NCBI GenBank assembly: GCA_029844215.1
Contig: JAQGDG010000047.1
Location: 1,105,558 to 1,169,557 of the forward strand
Reading direction: 5' to 3'
Source of the DNA: Przewalskia tangutica
Lineage: Eukaryota; Streptophyta; Magnoliopsida; Solanales; Solanaceae
DNA: 64,000 bases
Part shown: positions 22,613 to 34,100 of the stretch, in pieces
Layout of the letters: each line of letters opens with the position of its first letter
Numbering within the stretch: the first letter of the stretch is position 1
Translations under genes and position numbers: made by a program
The notes under the pieces: generated by a model
Told to the model about the DNA's origin: nothing
Seen by the model: the letters and a program-made list of their open reading frames with translations, nothing else
Databases searched by the model: none

Positions 22613-23344
22613 AGAGAGCGGTAGATTCGTATATATCCTTAACCCTCTGAGTTTTGGTATGCTTGTTATGATGGTCTCATTATTATGTGCTATGTACGAA
22701 TAGCGTTGTGTTAATTGTGAGTTAGAAAACATGCTTAGTTGGGAGGATACGTGTGGGGGCATGGAAAGTGTGAACCTTAGAGTTTTATACGTGGAGACCT
22801 TAGGCGAGGCCGTCTTGAGTGGGTGATTTTCACGGTTGGTCTTTGGATGTACTTGGTATGCGGGGAAATATTGTGGGATAATTACATGGGTAGTGTGAGA
22901 TGGAAGTGGTAGCTTTCATGACGTGAATTAGTAAGATTGTGCCGGTCGGGGAACAAGAGTTTGGCGCGGTTGGGGGTCGGGTTGAGGACCGTTTGGGGTC
23001 AACCAGTAACCGGTTTGGGGTGGGTCAGGTGGTCGCCGGTGGTAGGGTCACGAGGATGCTAGGCCCAAGTTTGTATGATCATCGTATGAGTTCGTGGATC
23101 GTTGACCAGAATCGGATCGTGAAGGCCGGGAATGGCCTTAGAGTAAATTGAAGCTAGTGGGAGCTGTTGTAAGATTAGAAATGATTCCTCGTTGGCTTGG
23201 ATTTGAGTTTTGCGCACATGTTATATTCTGGCCATTGGTGGCATGATCGGTTTTGTAAGTATAGTAGTGAAGACTATACCGACACAAGTACGTTTGGAGA
23301 CTTAGAATGAACATTCGGGACGAATGTTTCTAAGGGGGGAAGAA
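22613..23344 (+). other. E3 post-gag region, inverted repeat and polypurine tract
   Basis: About 730 bp without a recognised gene. The frame 22939-23151 (70 codons) contains RMLGPSL, shared with E4. At 23310-23328 lies AACATTCG-GGA-CGAATGTT, a perfect 8-bp inverted repeat. It is followed by the polypurine tract AGGGGGGAAGAA (23333-23344), which primes plus-strand synthesis directly before the 3' LTR. Confidence 0.75.
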
Positions 23345-26300
23345 TGTTATACCCCGTAGTTCCAGGGTATATAGGTGAGGATATACGTGCGAGATTACGA
23401 CAGAAATTTTGGAAAGAAAGAAAGATGTGATTTTTCGACGGAAAAGTTTCCGGTTTTTGTGAAGAAAAAGGTTCGTTAATGGGAATTGGATTCCCAGATT
23501 TGGTATTCGGACTTCTTAGAATATTTGAGAATTATGGAATTTTATTTCCGGAAATGGTCACGTGGGGCCCACGGGTGAAATTTACGGTTTTGTGGGGCCC
23601 GCTTTGTTTTTGAGATTTTGGCCATTATGGATATTTTCGGAAGATGAAATATTTTGGACGAGTAGGAGGGCGACACGTGTCACCCCCCTAGGTGGCTCTT
23701 GGCCGAAATCCTTGGACAAGTGGCAAGACAAGTGGCCTTGTCTTGCAAGATATTTTTAGCTTGGACAAGTGGCTTGTGGGGCCCACACACTTGTCCCCAA
23801 TCTCAACCACACACTTGCCTTCATCCTAACCCTTGGTGGTCTTATATATACACCCTTAGTTGATGAAAACTCCCACACTTAACCATTTCAAGACTTGACA
23901 AAATACTCTCTCCCTTGAACATTGCTCTCGGCCAAGACCTTGTTCTTGAGCAAAGATTTGTCCAACAATTCTTAAAACTCTTAAGTGTTCTTCCCTAAAG
24001 TGTTAGGAAGATTGTGTACCAAGTGTTGGAGAAGATTTCACACCCCTAACCTATTCTTGATGCCTTGGCCGAAAGTTCCAAGTTTGGAACCCTAAGTGTT
24101 CTTCACTTTTTGGAGTTGAATCTTGAAGAGGAGTTGGTTAGGAGCTTCATGGGTTGCTTGTAGCGATTGGGCGTAAAGATTTGGAGCTAAGACTTGCTTG
24201 GAGCGATATTAAGTTCTTGGATAGATTTTGGGCTATTTGAGGTAGTAAATCTTAACCTCTTTGTGATTTGGTAATTTTTACATATATTATAAGTATATAT
24301 GGATTATATAATATATGGAGTAAGTTTGGAAGAGTTGGATCTTGTTAACTTGTTAAAAGAAAGGATTGGCCGTTTGCCATTAAAATGGTAAAAACGTATC
24401 TTACTTGCTAAGAAGCTAATAACAAAGTAACTATAACTTATATTAAGAATGGAAATATAAGTTGGATGACTAATGAGTAAAATTGGACAAAGTTGGCCAA
24501 GGACCCCAACTCAAGGACTGTATTTACTTTGGACCGTATTTACTTTGGACTGTATTTACATTGGACTGTATTTACATTTCTGTTAAGGGGAAGATTTTTC
24601 AATCGCGTTCCGTTTGGGCGTGTGATCCCCTTTTAATTATTGTTATGAAGGCGTGATAGTAAACCGCGTTACACGGTTGGCGCGTAATCCCCTTCTATTA
24701 CTTATTGTTGTGATGGGGTGGTGATAGTAAACCGCGTTACCGTTTGGGCGTGTAATCCCCTTCTTTATGTTGTTTAATTATTACGCCTTATATATATATA
24801 TGGTATATATATTACGGTTATTCGGGCCTTGGTAAAAGATGGAAAAGTGAGTATAAACGGGGGAAGTGCTGCCGAAATTTCCGTAGATTTTGAGGGCTTT
24901 TTATTGGTATAAGTCTTCAATGATAAGAAAGGTTTGATAGGAGTACTATGACCATTTTAGGAGTGGAGTACTACGTGTGGCGTGATCTACTTGGCTTAAG
25001 GAGTAGCCGGGTTGAAGTACTTGAGCGTTTTGCTTATTGTCGATAAATCGTCGCGAGGTATGTGAACCTCTTCCTATCTTTTCTAGCATGATTGTTGTGA
25101 ACTATGTAGTACGGTAGACGTACATGTGCTAAGTGATTTGGTTGGTTTAAAACATAGGGTGTTATGATAGCTTTATGGGAAGTTAGTTATAACGACCTTA
25201 TGTAGGTGAAAATGGTTTACTGATGTTAGAAGTTAAGAGACTTGATCTTATAAGATAAGAGACTTAACTTATTTGTTTTAATGTGGATGTTGTGTGAAAC
25301 CTCATTCGTGAGTAATGAGTACTTGGTTTTTAAAGGGAGAATGTTTCTTGATTTGGAAATCGTAATGTGTATCGACAGACCACTGCAGCGTTAATAAAAG
25401 AAAATGTATTGAATAATGATGTGTTGTATTAAAACCAGTAGAAACCTCCATCTGCATAGAAGCTAAGATGAGACAAAATGATATTACATTTTCTAGGTCA
25501 TGTTCTTTGTAATAAGAATGTTGTAAACAAGAATAACCTACTCTCACGTAAGACATATATTACTCAATTGTTCTAAAAAGGAATTGAGTGATTAAGTTTA
25601 TGAACTATGAAACCATTTGAAAATGAAGCTTGAGTAATTGAAACTAGGCAAACTGGAATTTAGGAAAAGAATGTTGTTACCTGATTTTGAAAAGGAATGT
25701 GGGTTGGTCATTCTAATACTACGGGTATCGGGTGACTTTTATAAAAGTAATGGATCTCTTTTAAAAGAATTTAACGTACGTAGTACTTTAGGGTTAAAAC
25801 CCGGATTTTGTCATAAAATGAAAGTACTTTGAGTTGTGTATAACTTGCCTATGCTTGTTGTTGTGAAACTTGCCTATGCTTGTTGTGATAGCCTTTGTTG
25901 TGCAAAGCGTTGTATTTCTGTGTTACCGCGTCTCTCGATGGAGGGTCGGTTGACTGGTTGAGAACTTACTTGGACGTGCCGGCAGTGACGGAGAAATTTC
26001 ACGGGTACGTTCCTGTTGATAGTATTATTGTGGTTAATCGCTTTGGATATACTGACACGATGCGTAGCGCACGGGTATGTTTCCATTTTGATTATCGCCT
26101 GGTGATTTCCTTTTGGACATCGACACGATCGTGGCGCGCGGGTATCGTCCATTTGGAATGTTGTCTATTGTTTCCTTTGGACATACCGACACGATCGTAG
26201 CGCACGCGGGTATCGTCCATTTGGAATGTTGTCTTCTTGTTTCGCTTTGGACATACTGACACGATGCGTAGCGCACGGGTATGCTTCCATTTGGATTCTT

Positions 26301-26907
26301 TGTCTTGTTGTTATCATATCATGATCGCCGTGATGAGGAAGGTATTCCACGGGCATGATTGATGTTGTGGGCGTGAGACCCTGACTTGATATAACTGTTA
26401 TATGTTGTGTACTGTAGTTTGGCTATCATACATGTCTCCTGCTTTGTATAGACTGTTATGATTTCATCTGATGTTATGCGATTTCACATACTTGGTACTG
26501 TTGTCTTGACCTCGGGGCTGCGTTCATGCCGCAGTAGAGGTACATCGATCGTGGATCCTCGCTCTTAGGACCACGATCAGACGTATTGGAAGCTCCGTTT
26601 CTCGAGACTTATCTTTTGGTATGTGTTTCACGAGTTGTAGGTTCTTGTACATTCAGGGTATGGCGGGGCCCCTGTCCGTCATAGTCGTTAAATCTTAGAG
26701 TGCAGTAATCTTGTAGTGGGCAGGGTTGTAAAGGATTAAACTGTTCAGGTTTTATATATATACTGAAGGCAACTGTTTTGGTTGGCCTGTTTATTATTAT
26801 ATCTCTTGTTGCATGTCTAAGTTTTTATTTCCGCTGGTTTTTCTCTGATGTTGTATCACTAGGGTGCCCGGGGTAAGGCACGATGCTTGAGCCGGGCAGG
26901 CGTTACA
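23345..26907 (+). repeat. 3' LTR of E3
   Basis: Same order of parts as 8289-11849; the first ~770 bp are nearly identical. Differences cluster at C/G-rich words, for example in the 70-bp array (26048-26320). Ends GGCGTTACA at 26907, where E2 sequence resumes. Confidence 0.93.
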
Positions 26908-28037
26908 CCAACAACTCCCAGAGGGGTTACGTCTAATCCGGACGTGTACAATTCTACTTCACAAGAATGCTACACAAGTCTTTTGTCTGATCCTATGTAA
27001 TTCTGATTCGATTCTCTTCTTTAAATTCGGGCTTAAGTCAAAGACATTGCGCAAAACTATGTTCAGTTCTATATATAGTATACTTCAACTATATATTCCT
27101 ACAACATGTAATTTCCAATTCTGATAGAAGGTCAAGAGTGTTTACCTCGATAAGCCCAAAATTATCCAAGTTTATATGTCGATCCTGAGCAACGTTTAGC
27201 TCCTACTCCGTGCGCATACAACCCGCTCCAAACAACCCTTAGAAGTTATAACTAACTTCTACTCAAATACTTCAACTATCAATGAATATTTCCTTAGGGT
27301 TTCGTTTAGTGGCTAAAGGAAGTATAATAGTATTTCCGGGCTCTACGTATAGAGGTAACTCTTGAAAAGTACTACAAGGTATATGGGCTAAGGTATTTAG
27401 GGCATTGTAACAATACTTGGAGAGTATTTCTCTACCAAGGGGGGGGGGTGTATTTCCCGAAAACAACAAGGCTAGGGGTACCTCGGCTAGACACTACAAA
27501 GGGAGGGAGGCTCTCGGCAAGGCTCACAAAAGAGGGCTTTGGGCTAACTCAACACACAAAGAGGAGGATTTCAAGACTTGGAAAATGATTTTAGGATGAA
27601 GAAGTTCATCAACTTAGGGGGGTATTTATAGGTCAAGCAATGGCCAACCAATGGCCAAGATTCATCCAAGTGTTAGGCAAGTGTAGGGCTAGGATTTAAC
27701 CATGTGTACCTTATCCATCTACCACACCAACTTGCACAAAATATCCTACCAACTACAACCCACCCTTTCGTCCATTAACGCCCAATCTCATGTCCAATGT
27801 GAGGGTGACACATATCACCCTCCCGTTGGTCCAAAATGTTTCGTCTCTCGGAAAAATCCGCAAAAATTATAAATGACATAGCCGGAATTTTCCCTTCGCA
27901 AGTTTAGTAAAACGTTTCGTCGAAAAACGATTCTTTTCGGCACTTGTGCCCAAATTTTCGAACCTTGCCAAACATTAAGGCTTAAATTTATATACGTACG
28001 CCCTCACGTACATACTCTGGAAATACGGGGTATAACA
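26908..28037 (-). repeat. 3' LTR of E2, second part
   Basis: Continues the LTR cut at 8288, ending GGGGTATAACA at 28037 (an LTR start on the minus strand). Contains the G-run at 27439-27448, the TATA box (revcomp of TATTTATAGG, 27623-27632) and a CACGTGTCACC-like promoter-proximal box near 27805. Confidence 0.88.
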
Positions 28038-28824
28038 TTCTCCCCTCCTTAGAAACATTCGTCCTGAATGTTCCTTCTCAAGACGGATAACGATGAAGTT
28101 CTTCTAACAAGTTGCTAACGCCACACCTGGCCATGAAATAACACACGTTCTCTTCCTTCCTTACTCGTCGTGCCCTTCTCGAACACTTGAACTCCTCTAG
28201 TATATGTACCACACTTCAGTCATCGCTTGGTTCCCAAAACTTTGGAGTCACCGCCTCGAACTTGGTCATCTTACTAGCTTTACTTTCCTCTAGGCCATTC
28301 CCGCCTTCACAAATCGATTCGGGTCGAGCGTCCACGAACTCATCGATGGTCATCTAAACTTGGGCCTAACACCCTGCGTTCTACCACCGCGGGACCACCC
28401 AGAGCTGACCCCACCTCGAAGCAGGCGCGGGTTGGCGCAACATAGTCCCAACCCGACCCACTTAGCGCGTCAAGCTCTTGTTTCCGATCCGAACAATCTT
28501 ACCTATACAGGTCATGAAAGCTACCACTTCCATTTTACACCACCCAAGGAATTTTCCCACAATTACTTCACGTATACTTATACATTCTGACAAAGATCAC
28601 CCGCAAAATCTCGTACTCACGACGGCCTTACATCTAAGGTCTCAACTGTAATATTCTAAGGTTCACACTTTTCATGCCCCCATACATATCCTTTCAACAA
28701 ACCATGCTTTCTAACTCATAACCAACATAACGCTATCCGTACATAGCACACAATAATAAGGTCATCATATCATGCATACAAATCTCTAGAGGGTTAAGGA
28801 TATACCTGAATCCACCGCTCCACT
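28038..28824 (-). other. E2 polypurine tract, inverted repeat and post-gag region
   Basis: Sense polypurine tract AAGGAGGGGAGAA (28050-28038), preceded by the inverted repeat at 28054-28072 (AACATTCGTCCTGAATGTT). The LGPSL-coding phrase seen in E3 and E4 occurs at about 28335-28400. No enzyme domain; longest open frames are short and not shared as protein. Confidence 0.75.
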
Positions 28825-30075
28825 CTAATCATAGGCCTGCCCTGCAGTGCGCATAGCTGTAGAAGGCGATGAACCTGCCACTGACCCGGTAGGCTGAGTC
28901 ATTCTGCCTGCATCCTTCCTATTAGGACAGTTTCTCGTCATATGGCCCTGACGGCCGCAGGAAAAACAAGCACCGATAAAAAGCGACATTCCCGGGATGG
29001 CGACATCACGATGTACACCGAGGAAAACACAACCCGATTGGCTAGAACCCGTATATCACGTGAACGGAAGCCACGAGCCACGACCGGCTCCGAATACCGA
29101 GCGTCACGAAGGCGCGGAGGACCACTGCACCGGCGGAGGTACATAACTAGTCTGCTGCTGAGGCGGCCCGCCTCGAAAGTTACCAAAGGACCTGCTGCTA
29201 CGCCTCTTCACGATCCTGGTCATTCCGTCGACCCCTCTGTGCCTCACATCCAAGTGCATGAGCTTGCATGCGGGCAATGTCCATGACCGGCTGAAGAGCT
29301 ACACCCGTACATGCCTCTGCCAAGTAATCATCTAGCCGGTGGCGTAGCGGTGTACTCGTCCTCCATATCGGCTACTCTGGCGGGAACATCCGAGCTAATG
29401 AGTCGAACTCCACATTGTACTCTCTAACCGTCACTTCGCCCTGCCTCAGCGTCAAAAATCACCGGCGAGCCCTCCTCATCTGGGGGCAAGAAATGTGCAA
29501 GAAAAGCCCTTGAGAACTCGTCCCAAACGGTGGAAGTGCATGCTCTCCCGGGACAGCTCAGCGAATCAAACTACGATCGTGCGGTATCACGCAGCTGATG
29601 CGAACCCAATACCACCGACTCTACGCTGAGACTCTGATCACTCTCATGATCCGCTGCAGCTGTCGGATAAACTCCTGAGGGTCATCCTCAGCTCTCGATC
29701 AATAGAACACTGGCGGGATACAACTCAGAAAGTCCCGTAGCCTCAAATGCCGCTCGGGGTGAACTACGGGTGCTCTTGGATCGGAATCGCCAGATCCAGC
29801 CTCTCCTCATATCTCGCCACGACTTGGCGATGGCGAATCGCCATCTCCTTGTACCCCATCTCATCTCGCTCCGGTGGGACCGGAGGCTCGTAATGTAGTC
29901 TCGAGCCATCGCTGCGGCTCTAAACTCTGCCAAACGGCGGCGTCGCAAAACTCGCCGTCGGAAGCACTATCTCAGGTAACGACTGGGCCTCTGCCCCGGT
30001 AACCCTCCGTGCTCTACTCACAGCTCCCTCGGCTGCCTTGCCCTTCTGGGCCCGGGTTGCCTTACGCGGAGGCAT
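28825..30075 (-). pseudogene. gag: gag of E2, full-length form, frameshifted
   Basis: The best guide to the complete gene: 1251 bp from ATG 30075-30073 to the TAG at 28827-28825. The N-terminus reads MPPRKATRAQKGKAAEG, then a Pro/Leu-rich stretch. The capsid region is present: 29450-29406 encodes LRQGEVTVREYNVEF, typical of the retrotransposon Gag domain, followed near 29340 by the GLDDY-type helix. An Arg-rich linker leads to the knuckles. The second knuckle is intact at 28968-28927 (C-F-S-C-G-R-Q-G-H-M-T-R-N-C). The first knuckle and several other places carry indels. Gag would end about 40 residues after the knuckles, without a fused pol. Confidence 0.87.
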
Positions 30076-30185
30076 AACTGGTAAAGGAAAGGAATACGTC
30101 AGAGGGGTCCAACTTATCACACGGCTCAAGGCACGATCTCAGAATGAGAAGAATGGAAACCAATCCTAAATGTCCTATAGCCTCC

Positions 30186-30221
30186 TGATTATAGATGTGG
30201 TGCACAACACACCGATAATCA
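30186..30221 (-). other. Leader stem-loop with GTGCAC loop (E2)
   Basis: Sense arms TGATTAT / ATAATCA and GGTGTG / CACATC with loop TTGTGCAC, identical to E5. Confidence 0.75.
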
Positions 30222-30266
30222 AGACTCTACTAGACACGGTCTGTAGACACTTTCCGAGGATTAACT

Positions 30267-30278
30267 GCTCTGATACCA
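30267..30278 (-). other. Primer-binding site of E2
   Basis: Sense TGGTATCAGAGC, a 12-base match to initiator tRNA-Met, four bases from the LTR end at 30283. Confidence 0.92.
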
Positions 30279-30282
30279 CTTT

Positions 30283-31392
30283 TGTCACGACCCGAACCGG
30301 GGCCCGTGACTGGTGCCTTACCCGGGCACCCAGTAGTCATTCATCAGAGAAAATCAGCGGAACATAAAACATAAATATGAACAAGAGACATGATAAACAA
30401 ACAGGCCAACCAAAACAGTTGCCTTCTGTATATATACATAAAAACCCGAACAGTTTAATCCTTTTTACAACCCTGCCCACAAGCGATGCTGGACCTCACA
30501 GAATGAAATGACCACTATGGCGGACAGGGCCCCGCCATACCCCTGAATGTACAAGAACCTACAGACTCAGGGTAACATACCAAAAGATAAGCCTCCGAAG
30601 AAATGGGGCTTCCCAACACGCTGAACTTTGATCCTATGAGCGAGGATCCACAACCGATGTACTTCTACCTGCGGCATGAATGCAGCCCCCCGAAGGAGGT
30701 CAGTACAACAGGTACCAAGTATGTGAAACTGTAAAATACTGTAAATGAAATCATAATAGTCTATATAAAGCAGGAGACATGTATGATAACCAAACTACAG
30801 TTCACAACATAAGCGATCATGTCGAGCCGAGGACTCACGCCTCAAGTCATCCTCGTGCCGTGGAACTCCTTCCTCAGCTGCCGTGATCTAGGTATACATC
30901 ATGTGGAATCGTGTCGGCCCGTCCTATGGGACTCGGTGAGAATCATGTGGAATCGTGTCGGCCCATCCCGTGGGACTCGGTAGAGAATCAGATGAAATAC
31001 GTGTCCCGGCCCATCTCGTGGGACTCGGTGAATAATCAGATGGGATACGTGTCCCGGCCCATCCCATGGGACTCGGTGAAGAATCAGATGAAATACGTGT
31101 CCCGGCCCATCCCGTGGGACTCGGTGAAGAATCGTTCATAACAAATCAGCCGGCCCTCCATCGAGAGACGCGGTGGTATAGAAATACAGTATTTGCACAA
31201 CAAAGGCTATCACAACAAGCATAGGCAAGTTTCACAACAACAAGCATAGGCAAGTTATACACAACTCAAGGTACTTTCATTTTATGTCAAAGTCCGGGTT
31301 TTAACCCTAAAGTACTACGTACGTTAAATTCCTTTTAAAGATCCATTTCTTTTACAAAGGTCACCCGATACCCGTAGTATAAAAAAATAGAG
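30283..31392 (-). repeat. 5' LTR of E2, visible part
   Basis: Matches 5917-7023 including the 48-bp array (here 30897-31137, partly shortened). It stops at ...AAAAATAGAG where E5 begins; the other E2 LTR continues GTGACTTACATC at that point. The remainder would lie right of the window, beyond the E5-E8 nest. Confidence 0.88.
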
Positions 31393-32154
31393 TGTTACAC
31401 CCCGTAAATTCAAGGAGTAAGATAAGAACATACCAAGGAATATAAGAGTTGAAAGTTGATAGATAAGTTGACAAACATGTGTTGGACGGATTTTGAGTTT
31501 ACCTTGGAGTGTTGTACCCCAGTTGTTAAGAGTTTCGAGGTGTTTAAAAGCCTAATATGTAGTTCGTTAAATCTAGATCCCAACGCAACAAAACGTTCGT
31601 CGATAGGACATCGGAGTCAAAAGTTATGGAAGTTTCAAGTTTGGTCTTGTGACGCAGAAACAACGATTCTGATTCGAAGTGCAATGGCCACGAATGCAGG
31701 CCGCGGCTCGGTTATCGAGGGTCCATGGGGTTGCAGCGCCATGGCGGACGCGTACGCTGGAATGCTTGAAATTTTCGGAAGTGGGCGCGCGGCTGGCGGG
31801 ATTTTTCGCGATAAAAGGCTGAAATCAGGAGATTTTTTTGTTAAAAACCTATGGGAGGGTGACAAGTGTCCCTCCCATCCTTTTTGACCAGATCAGGGCC
31901 TATTTTTTGGACAAGTCTTGGAAGACTTGGCCATTTCATTTCAAAACCCTTCCATGGAAAACCCTCTCCCTTCTCTCTAGTTTTTGGAAGAAAACCTAGC
32001 CTAAGAGGAAATTGTTGGAGCGGCGGCAAGAAGGAAAAGTGTGGGTAAACTTGTGGGAAGCGCTGGTGGGCGTTTTTGACGGAAAGAGGTGGAAGAAAAA
32101 GGGGCTTTTGTGGGCTATTCCTTAAGGTAAAAGTTTCCCCTTTCTCTTGGTTAT

Positions 32155-32282
32155 GAGCCTAAGGCTGTTATATTTTAGTATTATAGATGTGAGCCTGAGG
32201 CTGTTATATTTTAGTGATTTAGAATTGAGCCTAAGGCTGTTATATTGCAGTAGTATAGAGTTGAGCCTGAGGCTATTTTATT
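32155..32282 (+). repeat. 36-bp tandem array in the E5 5' LTR
   Basis: Four units start at 32155, 32191, 32227 and 32263, each GAGCCTRAGGCTGTTATATT. The core AGCCTNAGGCT is a palindrome. The 3' LTR has the same array from 37199. Confidence 0.9.
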
Positions 32283-33863
32283 TGAATAGATTTGGGTCTT
32301 GTTGAAACCGAAAATGGGCATGTTAGCCTTAAGATTTTAACTTCAATTGGATTTCTAATTGGGTCGTCGCATGTTGTAAAAGGAGATTGCAATTGTTGAA
32401 GATGTCTAGGGCTAGATATCGTGTTAGACTTAAGAACTTGGATTGAAAAGAGTTGAAAGGGGTTTAGGGTTGGTTTATTGTTGGCCAGGAATGGCATGGA
32501 ATTATTGGTTTATTTTGCATTATTGTGGGAGTTTGGTTATTGAATTCGACCTTAACAAAGGTGGCAAGTTAGTAGAAACAAAGGAAGTGCCGTCCAAATT
32601 GTCGTAGAATTTAGGGACTTTGCACTTAGTTACTCTACGTTCGAAGCTAGAGAGTTTGATAGGCGTTTTATGACCCTTATAGGATTGAAGTACTACGAGC
32701 ATATTCTACTTAAGGGGAAGGTGCCGTGGAGCATTTTGCTTATTATGCGACAATCGTCGCGATGTATGTGATTCTTCCTATCCTCTTCACATGACTATTT
32801 GTAAAATATATAGTGCGGTAGACGACGCGTGTGTTAAAGGAATTTGACTTCCTTTTGTGTCTTGACTTGATATGAAGTGTTAAGGGCTTCGTTGTGTGGA
32901 AATAGTAGTAAAGTCTTATCCGTTAATGTGAATTCGACTGGTTAAAGAAGAATGAGCCCTATTGGTCTCATAAATGTTTGTAGTGGTAATTGGTTGGTTT
33001 AAAACATAAAAGTGTTATAACGGCTTTATGGGAAGTTTGTTATAACCACTTTATGTAGCTAAAAGAATGGTTTGTTGTTTTCAAAAGATAAGAGACGTGA
33101 CTTGTAATTGACCTAAACGGTGTTGAAAAGTATAAAACCTAATTCGTGAGAAATGAATACTTGGTTTTTAAAAGAATAACATTACAAATTTCGGAAATGG
33201 GAATAAGGATCGAACAAGCCAATGCAGCGTCGATAAAGGAAAGAAGTAATGATAATTAATCATATTAAAACCAGTAGAAACCTCCATCTACATAGAAGCT
33301 AAGATAAGACAAAATGACATTACATTTCCTAGATCATGGCTGCTCTAATGAGAATTATTGAAATCAAGTTTTGATCTTCTTAAAAATTCCAAAGTTAGGA
33401 ATTCGATTTCTAAAAGAAAAGAGACTTAAGAATTGGAAGTGTTTTGTTTCAAAAGAAAGGCACAGTTTTGTCTTGTATTGTTTTAAAACATAAAGTGTTA
33501 TAATAGCTTTATGGGAGGTTAATTATAACGACTTTATGGAAATAAAGAAATGGTCTCATTATTAGATTTAAAATGGTAACTTGATTTTGGGAAAAAGGAA
33601 GTAACTCGTTTTCAAATATTGAACTCCTTGCGATGGAAAAACATAAGTGACTTGTTTATAAAAGGTAGGAGTACCTTGATCTTTAAGGGGTTAAATACTT
33701 GGGTTTTAAATGGTATACTTGACGTTGTGTTAAGAAGTAATTATAGTACCTTGAGTTGTGTGTAACTGGCCTATGTTTGTTGTGATAGCCTTGTTGTGCA
33801 AGTGTTTGGTTGTGTGCTACCGAGTCTCTCGATGGAGGGCCGGCTATCTGGTTGATTGATGGG

Positions 33864-34100
33864 CATACTGACACGTTGGGTAGCCCACGGGTATGTTCCC
33901 ATTAGAGTGTTATCACGGTTACTTGTTTGGACATACCGACACGTTGGGTAGCCCGGGTATCGTCCACATGAGTATTGTTTTGTTAGTTGTTTGGACATCC
34001 GACACGTTGGGTAGCCCACGGGTATGCTTACGAGGATTGTTATCGTGTTGACTCCTCCGCATACCGACACGTTGGATGGTCCACGGGTATGGGCCCACTA
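33864..34100 (+). repeat. 64-68 bp minisatellite in the E5 5' LTR
   Basis: Units start at 33864, 33932, 33996 and 34060, each with GACACGTTGGGTAGCCCACG then GGTATG. The unit resembles that of E3 (GACACGATGCGTAGCGCACG), so E3 and E5 share an array type. The 3' LTR copy is at about 38892-39120. Confidence 0.88.

Larger units (their letters stand above)
8289..26907 (+). mobile_element. E3: gag-only LTR retrotransposon carrying nested E4
   Basis: Two direct LTRs, 8289-11849 (3561 bp) and 23345-26907 (3563 bp), agree almost completely except for small indels. Without E4 the interior is about 2.1 kb: primer-binding site, leader hairpin, gag, post-gag segment, polypurine tract. It sits inside the 3' LTR of E2, whose two halves flank it. 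I could not find a clean 5-bp target duplication (left flank ...TTAAAGC, right flank CCAAC...). No enzyme domains. Confidence 0.92.
5917..31392 (-). mobile_element. E2: gag-only LTR retrotransposon, split by E3 and E5
   Basis: A discontinuous minus-strand element. Its 3' LTR is 5917-8288 joined to 26908-28037 (about 3.5 kb), interrupted by E3. Interior 28038-30282 (2245 bp) holds polypurine tract, post-gag segment, gag, leader hairpin and primer-binding site. The 5' LTR starts at 30283 and is cut at 31392 by E5; the remainder lies right of the window. The two visible LTR starts (5917 and 30283) agree for hundreds of bases, showing they are paired. No pol domain is found. Confidence 0.88.

Noticed and set aside
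31456..31887. 143-codon open frame near the start of the E5 5' LTR
   Set aside because: The equivalent frame in the 3' LTR (36506-36862) diverges in the non-matching patch and stops elsewhere; it lies in LTR promoter sequence.
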